64,000 nt of DNA from Tethya wilhelma (GCA_964030475.1 CAXIPT010000002.1:3023289-3087288); one strand, 5' to 3'; counted from the stretch's first letter, positions 24,601 through 40,162 are shown. Numbers and translations: made by a program. Notes: generated by a model from the sequence alone, not told the origin.

Positions 24601-27600
24601 AACGTATACTGAGAGAGGTTAGCACTCATAGTGTCATTGCTGTTGAGGAGCGTTATCTCGCCAGGTCTGAAGGAAGATGCTCGGATGGTTTCACTGAAAG
24701 TGAGTTCAAGATTGGCTCTAGTCAAATCGAGCACAGCTCCTATGACTCTTGGGCCTATGGTATCACTGTAGAATGGATCAGCAATGATGTTTTCAGACAA
24801 AGCAAGAGAATTTCCCGACATATCGCGAATCGTGCTCGGTTCAGCGGTAAGATAAGAATTGGACTCGATCACGTACAGCTGTTCACTTCTCCGGAGAAAC
24901 TCCAAGTCCTCCTGGTTCAGGTAGAAGTCCACAGAGAGACCGTTTTCAGCCGTGACTAACGTGCCTCCAGTGAGACGGATTTCAATGTTTCTATTTGGAT
25001 GTTCATGAAGAATGATTCCTTGTGGGTTGAATGTGCTGATGTTGACCGTTTCCGAGAAGCTGAGGGTAAGGTTGCCAAGAGACATGTTCACCGAGAAGAA
25101 GACAATTTCAGGTGCTGTGACGTCCATGATGTAAGGATCAGCTTGAGCCGCCTCACCATCTTCAATCTCAACAACTGAATTGCCAGACATGTCCAGAACT
25201 GTTTCGTTTGTGAAGACTAAGAAGCAGTCAGTACCTCCTGCGTAAGCGGTACACATGTCAATTCGTTTGATTTCATTCAAATCAGCATCATTGATCAGAT
25301 ATGATAGCACGGTACTGTCGTTTGTTAGCAAAGCTCCTTCAGATAGTGTCAAGTTTGTGTTAGTGATGTTAATATTGTTAGACAGTGTCAAGGTATCAAT
25401 CATGAATGTCGAGCTATTGATCGTCTCATCAAAAGTGAGATGAATTTGACCTGTGTTAAGATCAAGTGAAAACTGTACTAATTCTGGCCTAGTAGTATCA
25501 GGAGTGAATCCACCACTTTGAACAGAAAGACCAGATCCATCTGAAATCTCGACAACTGGGTTTTGATCTTGATCACTTATCGTTACACTGAGTAACGATA
25601 GATATGTGGTACCTTCGTTAGCAGCAATCATTGTACGTCTCTTGACTTCATTTAGATCATTGATCGAGAGCATGACCAAGATAATGGGATTGTTATAACT
25701 GGTAGAACTGCCTCCTGTGAGTGCATAGATATCAGTGGTGCTTGCATTGAGAGATCCTTGAAGAGATATGCCATTTGTTTGAAGAGTTGATTGGTCCACA
25801 GTCTCAGAGAATGTTAGTATTAGCTCACCAGAATCAAGATCAAAATCATAACTTCTCAACTGTGGTCTAGTTTGATCACGAGTATACACTCTCACCTGTT
25901 TGCCAAAGCTGTTTCCAATAGCAACAAGAGGATTTTGATAGTAGTCTTGTACGGAAGTGTTGGTGATCAGGAGGTACGTATCATCCACACCAGTAGCCAC
26001 TGCTTCAAGACTCTTCAAGATGTTCAAGTCTTTGTCTGTGAGAGTGATTACAAGAACTGGAGGATGGTCGGGAGTTTCGTTTGGTCCACTAAGCGTTCCT
26101 CCGCTGAGTGTATAAGCTCGGAGCTCACCTTGATAACTTTCTGGATCGTTTTCATCAATATTAACCCCTTCGCTACTGTTGTCTCTGGCGTCAAATTCAA
26201 ACGGTCTTGCAAGTAGCGTTATACCGAGTGGAGTGTTGGCCGAAGTGCGAACAACTTCGGAAAATGTCAGCCTAAGTTGCTCGTCATCGAGGTCCAGATC
26301 GTAATAGACAAGGTAGGGACGAACTGTGTCTCGAGTGACGGCACTAGCTGGCTCCACACTGGAGTTAGTGTTGCCATTACTGCTCATGTCAGCAATGGAG
26401 CCTGCATCAATGGTCAGTATGCAGTCATCTTCAAAGATACCTGTGCACAAATCTTCTTGGAGCTTCAACAGATCATAGTCATAATCATTCAAGTTGAGTG
26501 TGACAACCGTGCTGAAGCAGTTTATGACAAATCCACCAGTTAGTGTGTACGGTAGCACAAAAGGATTTGGACTTGAGAAAGTTATCCCACTAGGTGCTAG
26601 CGAGCTTGCATTAACAGCTTCGTCAAAGGTTAGAGTAAGAACTGATGTGTTCATATTGAGATAAAATTGTTCTAGACGTGGCAGAGTAGAATCTGGTGTG
26701 ACCGAGCTCACTTGAAAAGCTCCTCCATTTGGTACAGGTATGAGATAGTTCATTTGCATATCAAAGACCGTGCTGCTACGAACTGTGATGAAAGTATTTT
26801 CGGTTTCAGTGGCTAAGAGAGGTCTGCGTTTGATTTCGTTGAGATCAAAATCACTCAATCTCACAGTAACAACAGGGCCATCAGGGCTCAGTCTAGTGCC
26901 TAAGTCAGACACAGAATACATGTTAATGATGCCAGTGGCTTGTTGAGCATTTTGAATGGTAATGTTTGTGAGATTGAGAGACCTGGATCGAATTGTCTCT
27001 GAAAAGCTGAAAGTTATTTCACCACTGTTCAAATCAAACCAGTAAGCTCTTAGCTCAGGCCGGGTTGTGTCTACAGTGTATCTGGCCGCTTGTTGAGTGT
27101 TGATGCCATTTTGTAGAGGCAAGATGGGAAGATCATTCTGATCCATTATACCAGCTGCATCAACAGCCAGCCAAGATGTCTGCGTTGACATGGCGATTTG
27201 TCGAGCTTTGATCTCATTCAGGTCATCCAGTGTGATGATGATTGACACTACAGTACTGGCGTTGTAGGATTCAAGATCACCTCCAGTCAATCGGTATCTG
27301 TCTCGATCATCCATGACGTTTGAGTCAGCTTGTAACACGAAGGATGTGAAATTAATGCTAGATGCATTCACAGTTTCAAGAAACGTGAGATGAAGCCTTG
27401 AAGCGTCCATGTCAAGATGGTACTCCACAAGATGAGGTCTTGTGCGATCTTCAATGAATGGTGCAGCTTGCGTAGCATTCATGGCTAGTATTGGGACCAG
27501 CGTGTTTCCTCTCATGTCAGATATGAGGGTTTCTGTCAAAGAAATGAAAGCTGTGTCTGGACTCACAAGCAGGCCCGGACGCTCCTTAATCTCGTTCAGA

Positions 27601-30600
27601 TCATTATTATTGATCATCACATGTATTGTCAGTCCACTAGAACTATTGGAGGTACTCTCTTGCAGTGTGTAAAAAAGATCAGGGTCACTGCTCTGAGAAT
27701 ATGAAGACTGGAAGGTAATTTGAGTGGTGTCCAATGTTCTATGATCAACAGGCTCATTGAAATTCAATATGAGCAGGCTCACGTTCAAATCGACTAAGAA
27801 GTTTGTAAGATACGGCCTAGTTGTATCGTCAGTGAAATTCGAAGCTTCTATGATATTGGGATCAGATGGATTTAGAGCCATGTCTAGGATCATACCATCT
27901 ATGATGTTCAGATAGGTGTTGGTTTCATGTGTGGCTAACAAACGCATCAGCTTCACCTGGTTCAGGTCGAAGAAACGGAGTGGGAAGAACACAACAGGAT
28001 CGTTAAACCCTTCTGCTTCTCCCATTGTAAGTGCATGGCTCTCCGTTGATTGGAGCTGAGAATTTTGGAAGATGATGGAAGGCTGGTCGATTGAAGATAT
28101 GTTCACAGTTTCGTTGAAAGTGAGAGTAAGTAGACCGCTATCAAGATCAAACTCAAACGAAAGTAGGACAGGATCCGTTGTGTCTTCTACGAATGTTTGT
28201 ACACATCTTGCTTCACTCTGTTCAATATCCACGACTGGCAATCCAACCATGTCGCTAACAGTATCAGAAGTGATAGCAATAAAGGTGTCGTAAGGAGAAG
28301 TGGCAAGTGCTTCGATACGTTTGATATTGTTGGAGTCCGTCTGACCAAGATTGAGAATAATCACAGGCCCGTTTGGAGACCGAGTGACTGTACCTAGTGG
28401 ATACCCAAAGCTAAGAAGCAAAGTGTACGAACTGTTGGTTGCATTCTCAAACTGCGATGGATGGAGAGTGATTTGAGAGATATCGAGCGACGAAACATTG
28501 ACAGTTTCAGAGAAATAGAGCACAAGGGTGGTCGAGTCCATGTCCAGGTCGAAGGCTAGTAGCTCAGGTGGAGTGGAATCAGGTTCAGAGACGTTCACCT
28601 GTAGAGGAAGGTTGCTGACATTGAGTTCATTGTCGTTCATATCCAAGATGGTTAGTGGTTCCATCAAGATGAAGGTGTTATTTGCAAATGTTGCAATATC
28701 AGTGAAAAATTTCACCCGATTTAAGTCATCATTGGCTAGCAGGAGATCGACAATGGTAGAATCGTCCTCAGAGAGTGTGGAATTTCTAGCAGGTGGCTGG
28801 TATTGAAGTGTGTAGCTAGTTCCTGTGAGAGGATTGACAAAGGACACAGTCGTCACGTTAAATGATTCGACCAATACTGTTTCATCAAATGTCAGACTCA
28901 AGAGGCCGGTGTTGGCACTGAAATCAAAGCTAACAAGCTGTGGGCTAGTTGTATCAGGAGTCCAAGTGGTCACTGGTATAGAATCATTAGCAGTGATAGA
29001 CACAATCTCAAGATTGAAAGCATCCACTGCAGCCGATAAAGTCAATGAGAGGAATGTTGTCTCCATAGAAACAGCCAAATCGCGAAGTCTCTTCACTTCG
29101 TTGAGATCTTCAAACGAAAGGACAATTGTAAGTTCCGGAGGATATCCAGGTCCGTATGGAAGCAGGGAAGGACCGTAGATTTGAGTGTATCCTGTTAGTG
29201 TGAAGGAGGTGGTTGTGTTAGTTTCGTTAAGATCATTCTGAAGAGTGAATGACATGACATCAATATCGTCAACAATCTCTGAGAAAGTGAGGTGAAGTTG
29301 ACCAGAATCGACATCAAAATCATACTGGATCAATTCAGGTGGCGTTGAATCAGTGGTGTACTGATCAGCAGGTCTGGTCTCATTCAGTCCCATGTAGAGA
29401 AGAGTTAGTTCATTACCAACCATATCCAACACAGTATTGTTCAAAAACAAGAAAGTATCTGACGCATTTGAAGCAAGATTCCTGATAAACTTGAGCTGAT
29501 TTAGATCAAGCGGGCTCAGATCTATAATAATCAGAGGACCATCTTCAGACCGGCTAGTACTGTTCATGAGTGTGTAAGAAGACCCGTCAAAATCACTACT
29601 ATTGTAGAATGTGACTCGATCGGGAATAACAAGCGTACGAGTGTCCACACTCTCGGTGAAAAGAATCGTCAGTCGTCCAAGATTCATGTCTAGATGGTAC
29701 ATATCGACATCGGGCAGAGTTGTGTCTTCAACAAAGCCTGTCACTTGAAGTCCTTCACCTTCTTCTATCGGAACAACAGGATTTGTGTACATGTCGTCAA
29801 GAGCTTCGGATGTGAGGAGAATAAAAGTGTTTTCAGGTCCAGTGGCCAGGTTCCTGAGTATCTTGATCTGGTTGAGGTCGAACAGGGTGATGTTGATTTG
29901 CACCACGTGTGAATCAGCTAGCTGTATGTAGCCACCTGTCAGTGTGTATGAGTCTGTACTGCTGGCAGATCCGCTTCCGGAACCAGATGTAGAACTCTGT
30001 CCAGATCCCATTCCAGATTCACCAGGGCCCAAACTGGATCCAGGTTCCATTACAGTTGTGTATGGGAACTGAGAGAGTGTGATGAATGTGGTATTGATGG
30101 TGGACACACGGACAGTCTCATTGAAGTAGAGAGTGAGAATTCCCGCATCCATATCCAAATCGAAAGAGTCCAGATTTGGTCTGTTGCTGTCGATAGTGAA
30201 ATTGAAAACCATTTCGGCCGAAGTATTCAGAACTGCTACAACTTCATTGTCGTTCATGTCAAGTAGCGCACTGCTTGGGAACGATAGGAAGGTGGTGTTG
30301 GGTTCAGTAGCCAAGTCATCGAGTCTCTTAAGTTCGTTCAAAAAGTCTATTTCAAAATCTACAAACAGGAACACACTGTCTTCAAGCAACACGGAACTGT
30401 TGTAGATGGAGATGTAACTATGGAGACCACTCTGCGTGTTCTGGATGACTAGTTCTGATAGTAACAAGGAGGTTGCATTTACCGTCTCGGAAAACTCTAA
30501 CGTAAGAGCACCTTCGTCCAAGTCGAGATCAAATCTGACCAGTCTAGGTGGAGTTTCATCCTCTGTGTAGTTTTGAACTTGGATGGCATTTTCGAACGAT

Positions 30601-33600
30601 ATCTGCACAACAGGGTTATCATTCATATCAAGAATGGCTCCCATTGATATGGAGAGGTAGGTTGATTCGTTCGAGGTTGCTAGCTGTGTCAATCGCTTGA
30701 TTTCATTGATATCGATATAACCGATATTGATTTGTATCACAGGTTGGTTTGTGCTAGAGGAGTAGCTGTAAAGATCTTGTTCATTTGGAGCTCCATTTAA
30801 TGCCCAGTACTGCTCAGGATCAGTCGTGTTAGTCTCAGAGAGTAGAGTGATTCCTGAGAAATTCAGTGAAGTCACGTTCACAGTTTCATCAAAGGTTAGT
30901 GTCAGTATCTCCTGGTCAAGATCAAGGTCAAATGAAATCAGTGTAGGTGGAGTTTCATCCTGAGTGAAATTTTGAACCATGAATGCATTCAAGTGTGTTA
31001 TTTCAACGACTTGGTTTCTGTTCATATCACGTACAAGCATGTCAGTGATACTAATGAAAGTATTGTCAGCATCAGTAGCAAGATCAGTGATGTATTTGAT
31101 CGTGTTAAGGTCATCATCACTCAGTTTCAGATACAGAATTGGATCATCTCCTTGTAGTAGTTCACCTCCAGTTAGTGTGTAGTTAGACTCAGTGGTTAGA
31201 TACTCAAAAATCTCGTATAGAGTTGTATTTGTGTCAGTATCATTGTCAAAATCAGTGCTGTTGATGCCAGTTGAGATATTGATTGACACATTTGAGATTG
31301 AATTAGAGAGGAGTGTTATCTGAGTTGGATCAAAGCTTGAAGCATTCACAGTCTCATCAAAATAGAGTGTCAAAATCTCAGAAGTCAAATTGAGATCAAA
31401 TCGAATCAAATTCGGACGCGTCTCATCTTCATAGAATCTATTCACCCTCTCAGCATCTGTGGGATCAACTGATTCAATACCATTGTCGTTCATGTCAAGA
31501 ATAGCATCTTCTTCAAAGCTCAGGTAAGTGTTTTCAGGTGCAGTGGCTAAACATGTTTCGCGTTTGATGTCGTTAAGATCATCCAAAGTGATCGCAAACG
31601 AGAGCATGGTGCTATTTTGAGTGTTAAGAGTAACGCCACTGGTCAGCTGAAGGAAAAGAATATCACAATCTTCGTAGAGGGTGGCATCAAATGGAATCAA
31701 CATAATATCACCACTTCCTGATCCAGAGCTAGTAGTCATATTTGAGTCAACTGTTGCATTAGTGATATTATTGATCGTGATGTTATCAAAGGCAGACAGA
31801 TCAGGAACCACTTGGAGTGTGAGTCGAGTGAAATTCAAGCTATCAACATTCACCGTCTCATTGAAGGTTAGATGAACAGTTCCTGAATTCATGTCAAGAT
31901 TGTAGCTCACAAGAACAGGAGGATTTACGTCAGCTTCGAAGTTTGTCACCTGTAGAGCATCAAATGGACTCTCGGGCACAAGAGGATTACCTTTGGTATC
32001 GACTACAGTCATTGAAGTAGCCGAGAGATATGTTGTGTCGTTCGAGATGGCCAGTTCGGACAAAAATTTGATTCTGTTCAAGTCGCCAGGAGCAATGAAG
32101 ATGGTGACTATATCAGTTGGTCCGTCAAAGCTCTGTGTGGATCGATCAAGACCCAGGGTGTGTGACTGTGTGGAGTTGTTGATGGATGGATCATTCTGCA
32201 GCACAATCTCTTGCACTTGAAGCCTAGAAGTCATGACAGTTTCCGTAAAGGAGAAAACAAGAGCGCCAACATTGATGGAGATGTTGAAGCTAACAAGTTC
32301 TGGAAGTGTTGTATCTGGGATGTAATCGTCAGCATTTATGGGTCGAGCCATCATGAAGCATTCTCGTTCCAGAAGAGGCAAATCATTTTGATCCAAAATG
32401 GTCGTGTTGGAGTAGGAGAGGAATGTCGTGGCTGCATCTCTAGCGATATCGAGTGCCTTGAGCTGATTGAGGTCATGTAAAGTGAGCCAGAATGATACGG
32501 ATGTGGCATAGTGGTAGGGTGTTAGCCAACTTGGTGCACTACCATACTCAGTACTGCCACTCCCACTCATACCCACGTCTTCACTATCGTAGGAAACGTT
32601 CCTCGTGTCAACGATGCAATCTGTCAGCGTGTAATTGACAGTGCACTCAACATTTCTCGAAAAGGTCAGCTGGTCACACATCAAGCTGGAGACGTTGGTA
32701 GTCTCTGAAAAGAATATAGTGACATATCCCATATCCATATCGAGACTGTACGAAACCACATCAGGCCTGTTCATATCCTCAATGTAGCCGCTGGTTGGTA
32801 GGGCCAATCCATTCAAAATGGGCACCACTTGATTACCGCTCATGTCTTGTATAAGCTCGCTAGTGACTGTAATGAATGAGGTGTCTTCGTCTATGAAGAG
32901 GGCATCAATTCTCTGGATTTCGTAAAGATCGTCTTCAGAGAGGCTCACAACAATGCTCTGACCGTTTGAAGAGTTGGAAAAACTGTCAGTGAGTCTCACA
33001 CCTGTTCGAGAGCGGCGGGCATTCTGGACAGTTAGACCGGAAGCAACAAACGTGGACACATTGACTGGTTCATTGAAATACAGAGTCAGCTGCTCCGAAT
33101 TGAGATCGACAGTGAAAATACGAAGTCTTGGACTAACTCTGTCTTCAGTGACGTTAGAAGCTGGAAGGGTGGTACCAACTAGTCCATTTGGATTTAAAAA
33201 ACTCAAATCTTGAACAGCATAATCGAGAATTGTGAGATAGGTGTTAGATATATCAGTACCAAATTCTGGATACAGTTTGATGTTGTTGATGTCTTGGAGA
33301 ATAAACTGCAAATACAAGATGTGACTGTTGTCACTGTTCAAGACCCTTCCTCCAGTTAGCACTTGGAAACGACTAGAATCATTCACAGTCACGTCCGAGT
33401 GAAGTGTGATGTACGTCTGTTCAAGGGTGTCGACATCAACAGTTTCATCGAACGTTAGAATCAGTCGGTTAGTGTTAAGATCAAGATGAAATGATTCCAA
33501 CTCTGGTCGTGTTTCGTCCACCGTATACTCCCTAACAGCTATGGCATCATCAACAGGCACTTGAGTGACATAATTTGTATTCATGTCTGCAATGGTAAAG

Positions 33601-36600
33601 TTTCTCATGGAGATAAAAATGCTTGTGCTGTTGATAGCTAGAGAAGTCATTCTCTTGATTTCGTTAGAATCTTCTCGGGAAAGCTGGATCACAAATGTGG
33701 TCAAATCTGGATCACTGGTGAAACTAGGTGGAGAGAGAACGCGAAACTCGCCCAGAGAATCATTAAACTGCTGAAGGACAATTCCTCTAACGTCCAATGA
33801 ACTTGTATTCACAGTCTCATCAAACACAAGAGTCAGTTGAGTGCTGTTCATGTCCAGATCAAATGCAACTAGCTGAGGAGCTGTCCTGTCTTCGGTAAAG
33901 TTTGAAACTTGAACTGCATCAGAAATTGCAATCTCTGCTATAGGGTTACCGCTAATATCAAGCACTCCACTCTCAAGGAATCTGAGATAAGTGTCTTCTT
34001 GGTCTGTTGCTAAGGTAGTGTCTCTCTTGAGCTCGTTGAGATCTTCCACGTCAATTCTTACGACCACAATGGTGGAATTCTGTGTCAGCACTTCCCCAGC
34101 TGTGAGTCTATACGAGCTAGAGGGAGTGCGGCTGTTTTGAAACACAATTGAAGTTGGATCCAAACTCTGGGCTCTGACAGTCTCGTTAAACGTGAGTGAA
34201 ATCTCTCCCACGTTCATATCGAGATTGAATCTGCGTAGTGACGGTCTGTTGCTATCAACGATGATATTTGACACCATAAGAGCTTGTGAAGAGCTCACTG
34301 GTGTCACAAAGTTCATATTGACATCACGAATGGCATTGAAAGTGAAACTGATAAAGGTGTTGTTGGGCAAAGTGCCGAGATTAGGAAGACGTTTAATTTC
34401 GTTCAGGTCTAACTCACCCAGCGAGACTACAACTATAGGATCATTGGTTGAAAAGGTGAGAGTGTACAGAGGCAACGGTCCCGGGATAAGTTGTCGAGTT
34501 TCAAACTCGAATCCCATTCCACCACTTCCACTTGCACTGCTACCCCCACTACTGCTCACAGATCCCATTCCAATTCCACTATTGGGTCCCATTCCGCTTC
34601 CACTGGCACTACCACCACTAGCAATAGTGTTGAGTATATCTTCAAAGTTCTGGAAGAGAATCTCTCCTACCATTAGCGTCGAAGGTGCAACCGTTTTGTC
34701 AAACGTAAGCAAAAGGTGACCGAGATTGAGATCCAGGTCGAAAGAGAGGATAAAAGGATCAGTTGAGTCATTGGTGAAAGTTTTAACCTGCTGGGCATTC
34801 GGGTTGTAGATGGGCACATTCAAGTTCTCAGACATGTCAGCAATGACGTCATTTTGCAAGAAGAGGTATGTGTTCTCCTGGGAAGTGGCTAGGTAGGGAA
34901 ATCGCTTGATGTCATTCAAATCATCTCGACCGATTTCAATAATCACCACAACACCATCGGGACTAAGAGTCAAGGAGCCTCTGTCCGATCTCAGAGTCAC
35001 AAGGTCAAAGAAACTGTTGGAGAAATTCTGCACTGTGATTCCATTCACATTCAAACTGCTTGTGTTGACAGTTTCAGAGAAGGTCAAGTAGAGCCTTCCC
35101 TCGGACATGTTTAAGTCAAAACACACTAGCTCTGGTCTTGTCTCATCAGGTGTTACACCTCTCGACAAAATGGCTCCTTCCGGTGTTGTCTCAGTGTTAC
35201 CAAGTCCGACCATATCCTCAATGGAGTCATTTGCTATGGAAACAAAAGTGTTGTTCCTCACTGTCCCTAGATCTGTGAGTCGTTTGATCTCGTTCAGGTC
35301 TTCGCTTCCGAGGTTTATGATGATTGAAGAGCCGTTATCGCTGGTGGACTGTGATCCAAACGGATATGGCGGGAAAAGGGTGAGCTGTACGCTAGACACA
35401 TCGGACAGGTTCACTGTTGGTTCACTTTGTAGCACAATGCCGGAAACATCAAGGGTATCCGTGTTTACAGTTTCAGAGAAATCCAATCTCAGTTCACCCA
35501 CATTTAGATCCAGACTGAATCCTTCGAGTTCCGGTCGTGTGGCATCAGCAATATATCCTGAAGCTAGAACGGCATTATCGTCACTCACTGGCACCACATC
35601 AGCACCTTGTAGATCCCTGACAACATCCCCACGTATTGTGATATAGGTGTTGTTGAGTTCTGTTGCTAAGGAAGTGTCGTACTTGATAGCATTGAGGTCA
35701 CTTCGCGAGATTCGCACATTGACGACAAAACCATTTGAGCTTCTAGTGTAGCTACCAGCACTGAGTGTCACAGACGTCTGAGCTGTTTCATCGTCCTGGA
35801 TCGTAATGGACATTGGTCTCAGAGTGGAAGGTACAACAATGTCAGTGAAGGTCAGGGCTAGCTCTCCCAAGTTCATATCAAGTGTGAAGGTATCGAGAGA
35901 TGCTGGGGAAGAACCGGGTGGTTCGATCACGAGAGAGTCTGCCTGAGTGGCATTATCAAGTGGTATAGGGATAGCGTAGTTGCCTCCCATATCTGTGAGA
36001 GTAGCGTTGGTGAAGGACAAGAAAGTGTTGTTAATTCCCGTCGCGATTATGTCGTTCAGCTTGAGAAACAGGTTTGCCTCGCGATTGAAGGTGAGAGAAA
36101 AGACGAGTGTACCATCAAAAGCGGTTGGTCCTGAAACTGACCCACTCGTAAGCGTATGCATGGCTACTTCGGTGAGTCCGGTCACTGGAGCTGAAAGGAC
36201 TGTTATTTCAGTCACATCAAGAGTGGAAGGCCGGACTGGCTCATTGAAAGTGAAGATGATCACTTCGAGTGATAGATCGAGTGAAAATGAAACCAAATAA
36301 GGTCTTGTGACATCGGCGAAATATTCAGCAACCTGTTGAGCCTGATCTCTTGGAATGGAAACAACTGGATTCGGTCTGCGCACAGCAATATCGGAGATTG
36401 CTCTACTCTCAATACTCAGATAAGTATTGTTGGGTGATTTAGCAAACTCGGTGGCTCGTAATTGTATGATGTCAAAGTTAGATAGCTGGACAATCACTTG
36501 GGGGCTGTTTAGACTTTGTGTGAAAGATTCGTCAGTAAGTTGGACTGAAACTGAAGCATTTGGATATGGAAGGATGTATATACCTTCGGGGTTGAGTGTG

Positions 36601-39600
36601 CTTGGCCTGACAGGTTCATCAAAGTTAAGAACCAAAACACCGTTGTCCATATTAAGTGTAAAATTGAGGAGATTTGGTCGGACATCATCATCGACTAGAT
36701 TCAGCACATCTAGAGCACTACCGCCCGATAGCTGGTTCACAAAATTTCCGTTCATATCGCGAATGGTGCTTGAAGTCACAGTAATCCAGCAGTTGTTGAT
36801 GTTGGAACACACTCTGTCTTCTTCCTTGAGGGCTACTAGATCTTCGCTGAGAAGATTCAAAGCCACCTGGGTGCCATTTTGAGAGAAAGAGAAGCCTCCA
36901 GAGAGAGTAAAAGAAGCTTGAGGATTACGGAAAAAACTCTGAAGAGTGATACCTGTGAAATTGATACTATACACATTCACAGCTTCGTCAAATTCCAGTT
37001 GCAGCACACCACTGTTCAGATCTAGCTCGTGAAAGCGAACCAAATTCGGTCGAGTTGTGTCAAACGTATAGTTACTGACGTTAATTGCATTCATGTCTGA
37101 AGTGGGATCCACTGAAAGAGTCGCCATATCTGCGACTAAACTGGATGGGTAAGAGATGAAGCAGTCGAGAGGCGAGGTACAGACGCTTCGAACTTTGATC
37201 AGATTCAAGTCAGAGACTGTGAACCGTACAGGAAGAGTTGGTTCGTCCCTTGACACAAGCAGGTGACCAGCTTCTAGTGTCAAAGTTCCAAAAGAGATGT
37301 CGTTAATCTCTGAAACGTTAGCTGCCGATTGAAACGTGATGTTACTCACGGAAAATGACATGATGTTGACAGTCTCACTGAAATAGAGAACAAAAATGCC
37401 AGCATCCAAGTCCATATCGAAAGACTCCAAGTAAGGCATGATAGTATCAGGGCCAAAGAATGCAGCAGGCATAGCAGACGTTGGCAAGATGAGTATGATG
37501 GGATTTCCTGCCATGTCAAAGACTATTGGCTCAAAGAAAGCAATGTTTGCTGTCTCATTGCTGATGGCTACTCCGATGTTACGTTTGATATTGTTCAGAT
37601 CAAATCGGCTCAGTGTCACTCGAATCACTGTATCATTGTTCTCTGATACTAACGCAGGTGTGGAGAGCTGAATTGATGGAAGAGACTGAGTGGTAGAACC
37701 TTGAATGTAAATCCTTGACAAGTCAAAAGAATCGACATTAACAGTTTCGTTGAACGATAACACGAGCAACTCTGTGTCTAAATCGAAAGTGAAACTAACC
37801 AACAGTGGAGGTGTAGTGTCGGGAGTATACTGCCTTACTCGTCTAGCATTGTCAGGTGGTACAGGCACAACAGGGTTATCATTTAAACCAGACACAAAGT
37901 CAGAAGGCACCACAAGATAAGTGTTTTCTGGAGATGTTGCCAAATTGAACAGATTCTTGATGTTGTTCAGGTCAGTATCTGACACATTGATAGCAAGAAC
38001 TGAATCATGGATAATGTTGTTGGGCAAGACTAAAACTCCACCAGTAAGTGAGTAAGTTTCGATAGTGGGGTCTTCTTCAATGGAGGGTCCAGCTTGAAGT
38101 GTGAGACGTCCGAAATCAGCAAATGTTGCATCAACTGTTTCACTGAAGTAGAGAGTTAGCACTTCTCGTGTCAAATCAAGATCAAACTCAAGCAGCTCTG
38201 GAGGGATAACATCTTCGAAGAGCAACAAAGCTTGTAGCGCATTTGTCGAAGGGATCTCGATAACATAGTTTGTGCTGATGTCCTGAACAAGATCACTGGT
38301 TATAGAAATAAATGTGTTTGACTCATTCGTTGCTAGGCTTCGGAAACGTTTGATCCTATTCAGGTCTTCCACAGAAAGACGGACATCAAGAAAAGCACTA
38401 TCACCACCTAGAAGAGTACTATTAGCAGTGATTCTGTGATAGACATCCAACAAGTCTGCTCGATTTTGAAGCACAATTCTCGTCACATCAAACGTCTGTG
38501 CAGCGACCGTCTCAGAAAATGTCAGAGCAAGGATTTCTGACGTGAGATTGAGGGTGAAGTTGGAGAGCTGCGGTCGTGTGGAATCAGGCGTAAACATATT
38601 CACCCCGTTGTCAACATTTGGATTATTAGGAATCGCTATAACAGGATTGCCGTTCGTATCGTTGATCAGATCTTCGGTGAAAACAATCCACACAAATCGA
38701 GCAAGAGAAGCTAAGTTCCTACGAAACCTGATGGCGTTTCGATCCTCGAAAGAGAGATAGACATTTAAGACTGTGCTCTCGTTCGTGTCGTGCGGACTTC
38801 CAACCAACTGGTAAAACTCATCACCAGGCAAGTTATCCTGGAACTGTTGAAGAACAATTCTTGTCTCATCCAGAGTTGATCCACTCACAGTTTCGTCAAA
38901 AGTTAGCGTGAGAATACTCGTGTCTAGGTCCAGGTCAAAGGTCACCAATTGTGGGTGTGTCACATCCTCAGTATAGTTGGTCACTTGGAGAGCATTTGTG
39001 CTCAAAATCGGCACAACGGGATTACGCTTCGTGTCCTCGATCGTATCGGATGTTATCGAGATATAAGTATTCTCTTCAGAAGTAGCCAAGTCAGTGAGCC
39101 TCTTGATTTCATTCAAGTCTAGAATCTGTATCGACAGTTGGATGACTGGTGAACGTTGGCCTGTACTATCAACACCTGGTGTGTAGACATTGAACACAAG
39201 AGAGTGCATGAGGTCTGGATAATTGCTGGAGTATGACTGAGCCTGGAAGGTTATCTGGGATGCATCCAAACGTGCTCCACTGACTGTTTCAGAGAATCTC
39301 ATGGTGAGGAGACCCACATTCATGTTCAGATCAAACTCTTGCAGGACAGGCGAAGTGACATCTGGGATGTAGAATCGAACATTGATGGAATTTCTCCCAC
39401 TCTCCAGTGGTTGTACAGGGAGGTTGTTTTGATCAAGCACCGCACAGGAGTCCACCGACAGCCATGCCGTCATTGCTGACTCGGCTATACGGAAAGCTTT
39501 GATATCATTGAGATCATTTAGAGTGAAGTTCACAAAGAGAGCTGTGGCGTCACGTTGAGCTTGCATGTCGGTCAAAACCACAAACTGATCAAAAAGTTCA

Positions 39601-40162
39601 CCTGATCCGAGTTCGGGTGTGAACACATTCCCAGGTTCAGTGGTCAGATTCCCAGTACTCATCATCCCAATCCCACTTCCAGATCCACTACCACTTGCAC
39701 TGCTACCACCACTGACCGAGGCTCCACTTCCGGTTCCAGATCCAGACCCACTTGATTCCAATTCCTCAGGTCTATAGGGCATCAGGAGAGTACCACCTCG
39801 TAGAGACACAGAACTCGATCCGGTGAAGTCGGACTGGACTGTGATACAGGAGAAATTCACGGAGAGGATGTTGATGGTTTCCAGGAAGAAGATTGATAAG
39901 ATGCCGCGATTCATGTCCAAATCGAAACCGAGAATCATTGGACGTGTGGTGTCGTTTGTGTACAAGGTCACAGGTTGAGCGTCTGTCGTTGGTATGGTTA
40001 CGACCGGGTTGTCATTCATGTCTCTGATCAGCTGAGATGTGACACTAAGGAAGGTTGTGTTAGAATCAATGAGCAGATCTTCGAGTCTCTTGATCTCGTT
40101 CAGATCATCTCTAGTGATTTGAATGACCACAACGAGACCATTCATGTTCTGTGTGCTACCAC
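9652..40162 (-). CDS. Giant gene exon 5: repeats 47 to 120, three IPT/TIG domains, Calx-beta
   Basis: A single coding exon of 30,511 bases. From 40,162 to about 12,815 the frame is open without a stop for more than 9,110 codons; a one-base frame break there is followed by another 1,050 or so codons to the TGA at 9,654-9,652. I count 69 repeat starts before the break and four after it. Ser-Gly loop inserts lie at about 39,600-39,770, 34,505-34,635, 32,530-32,580, 31,705-31,740, 29,955-30,050, 19,085-19,130, 15,225-15,400 and 12,395-12,500. The last repeat is followed at about 10,972 by three IPT/TIG domains and then a Calx-beta-like domain. The final residues (M-Y-Y-R-L-D-E-L-P) show no hydrophobic tail. 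Confidence 0.85.
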
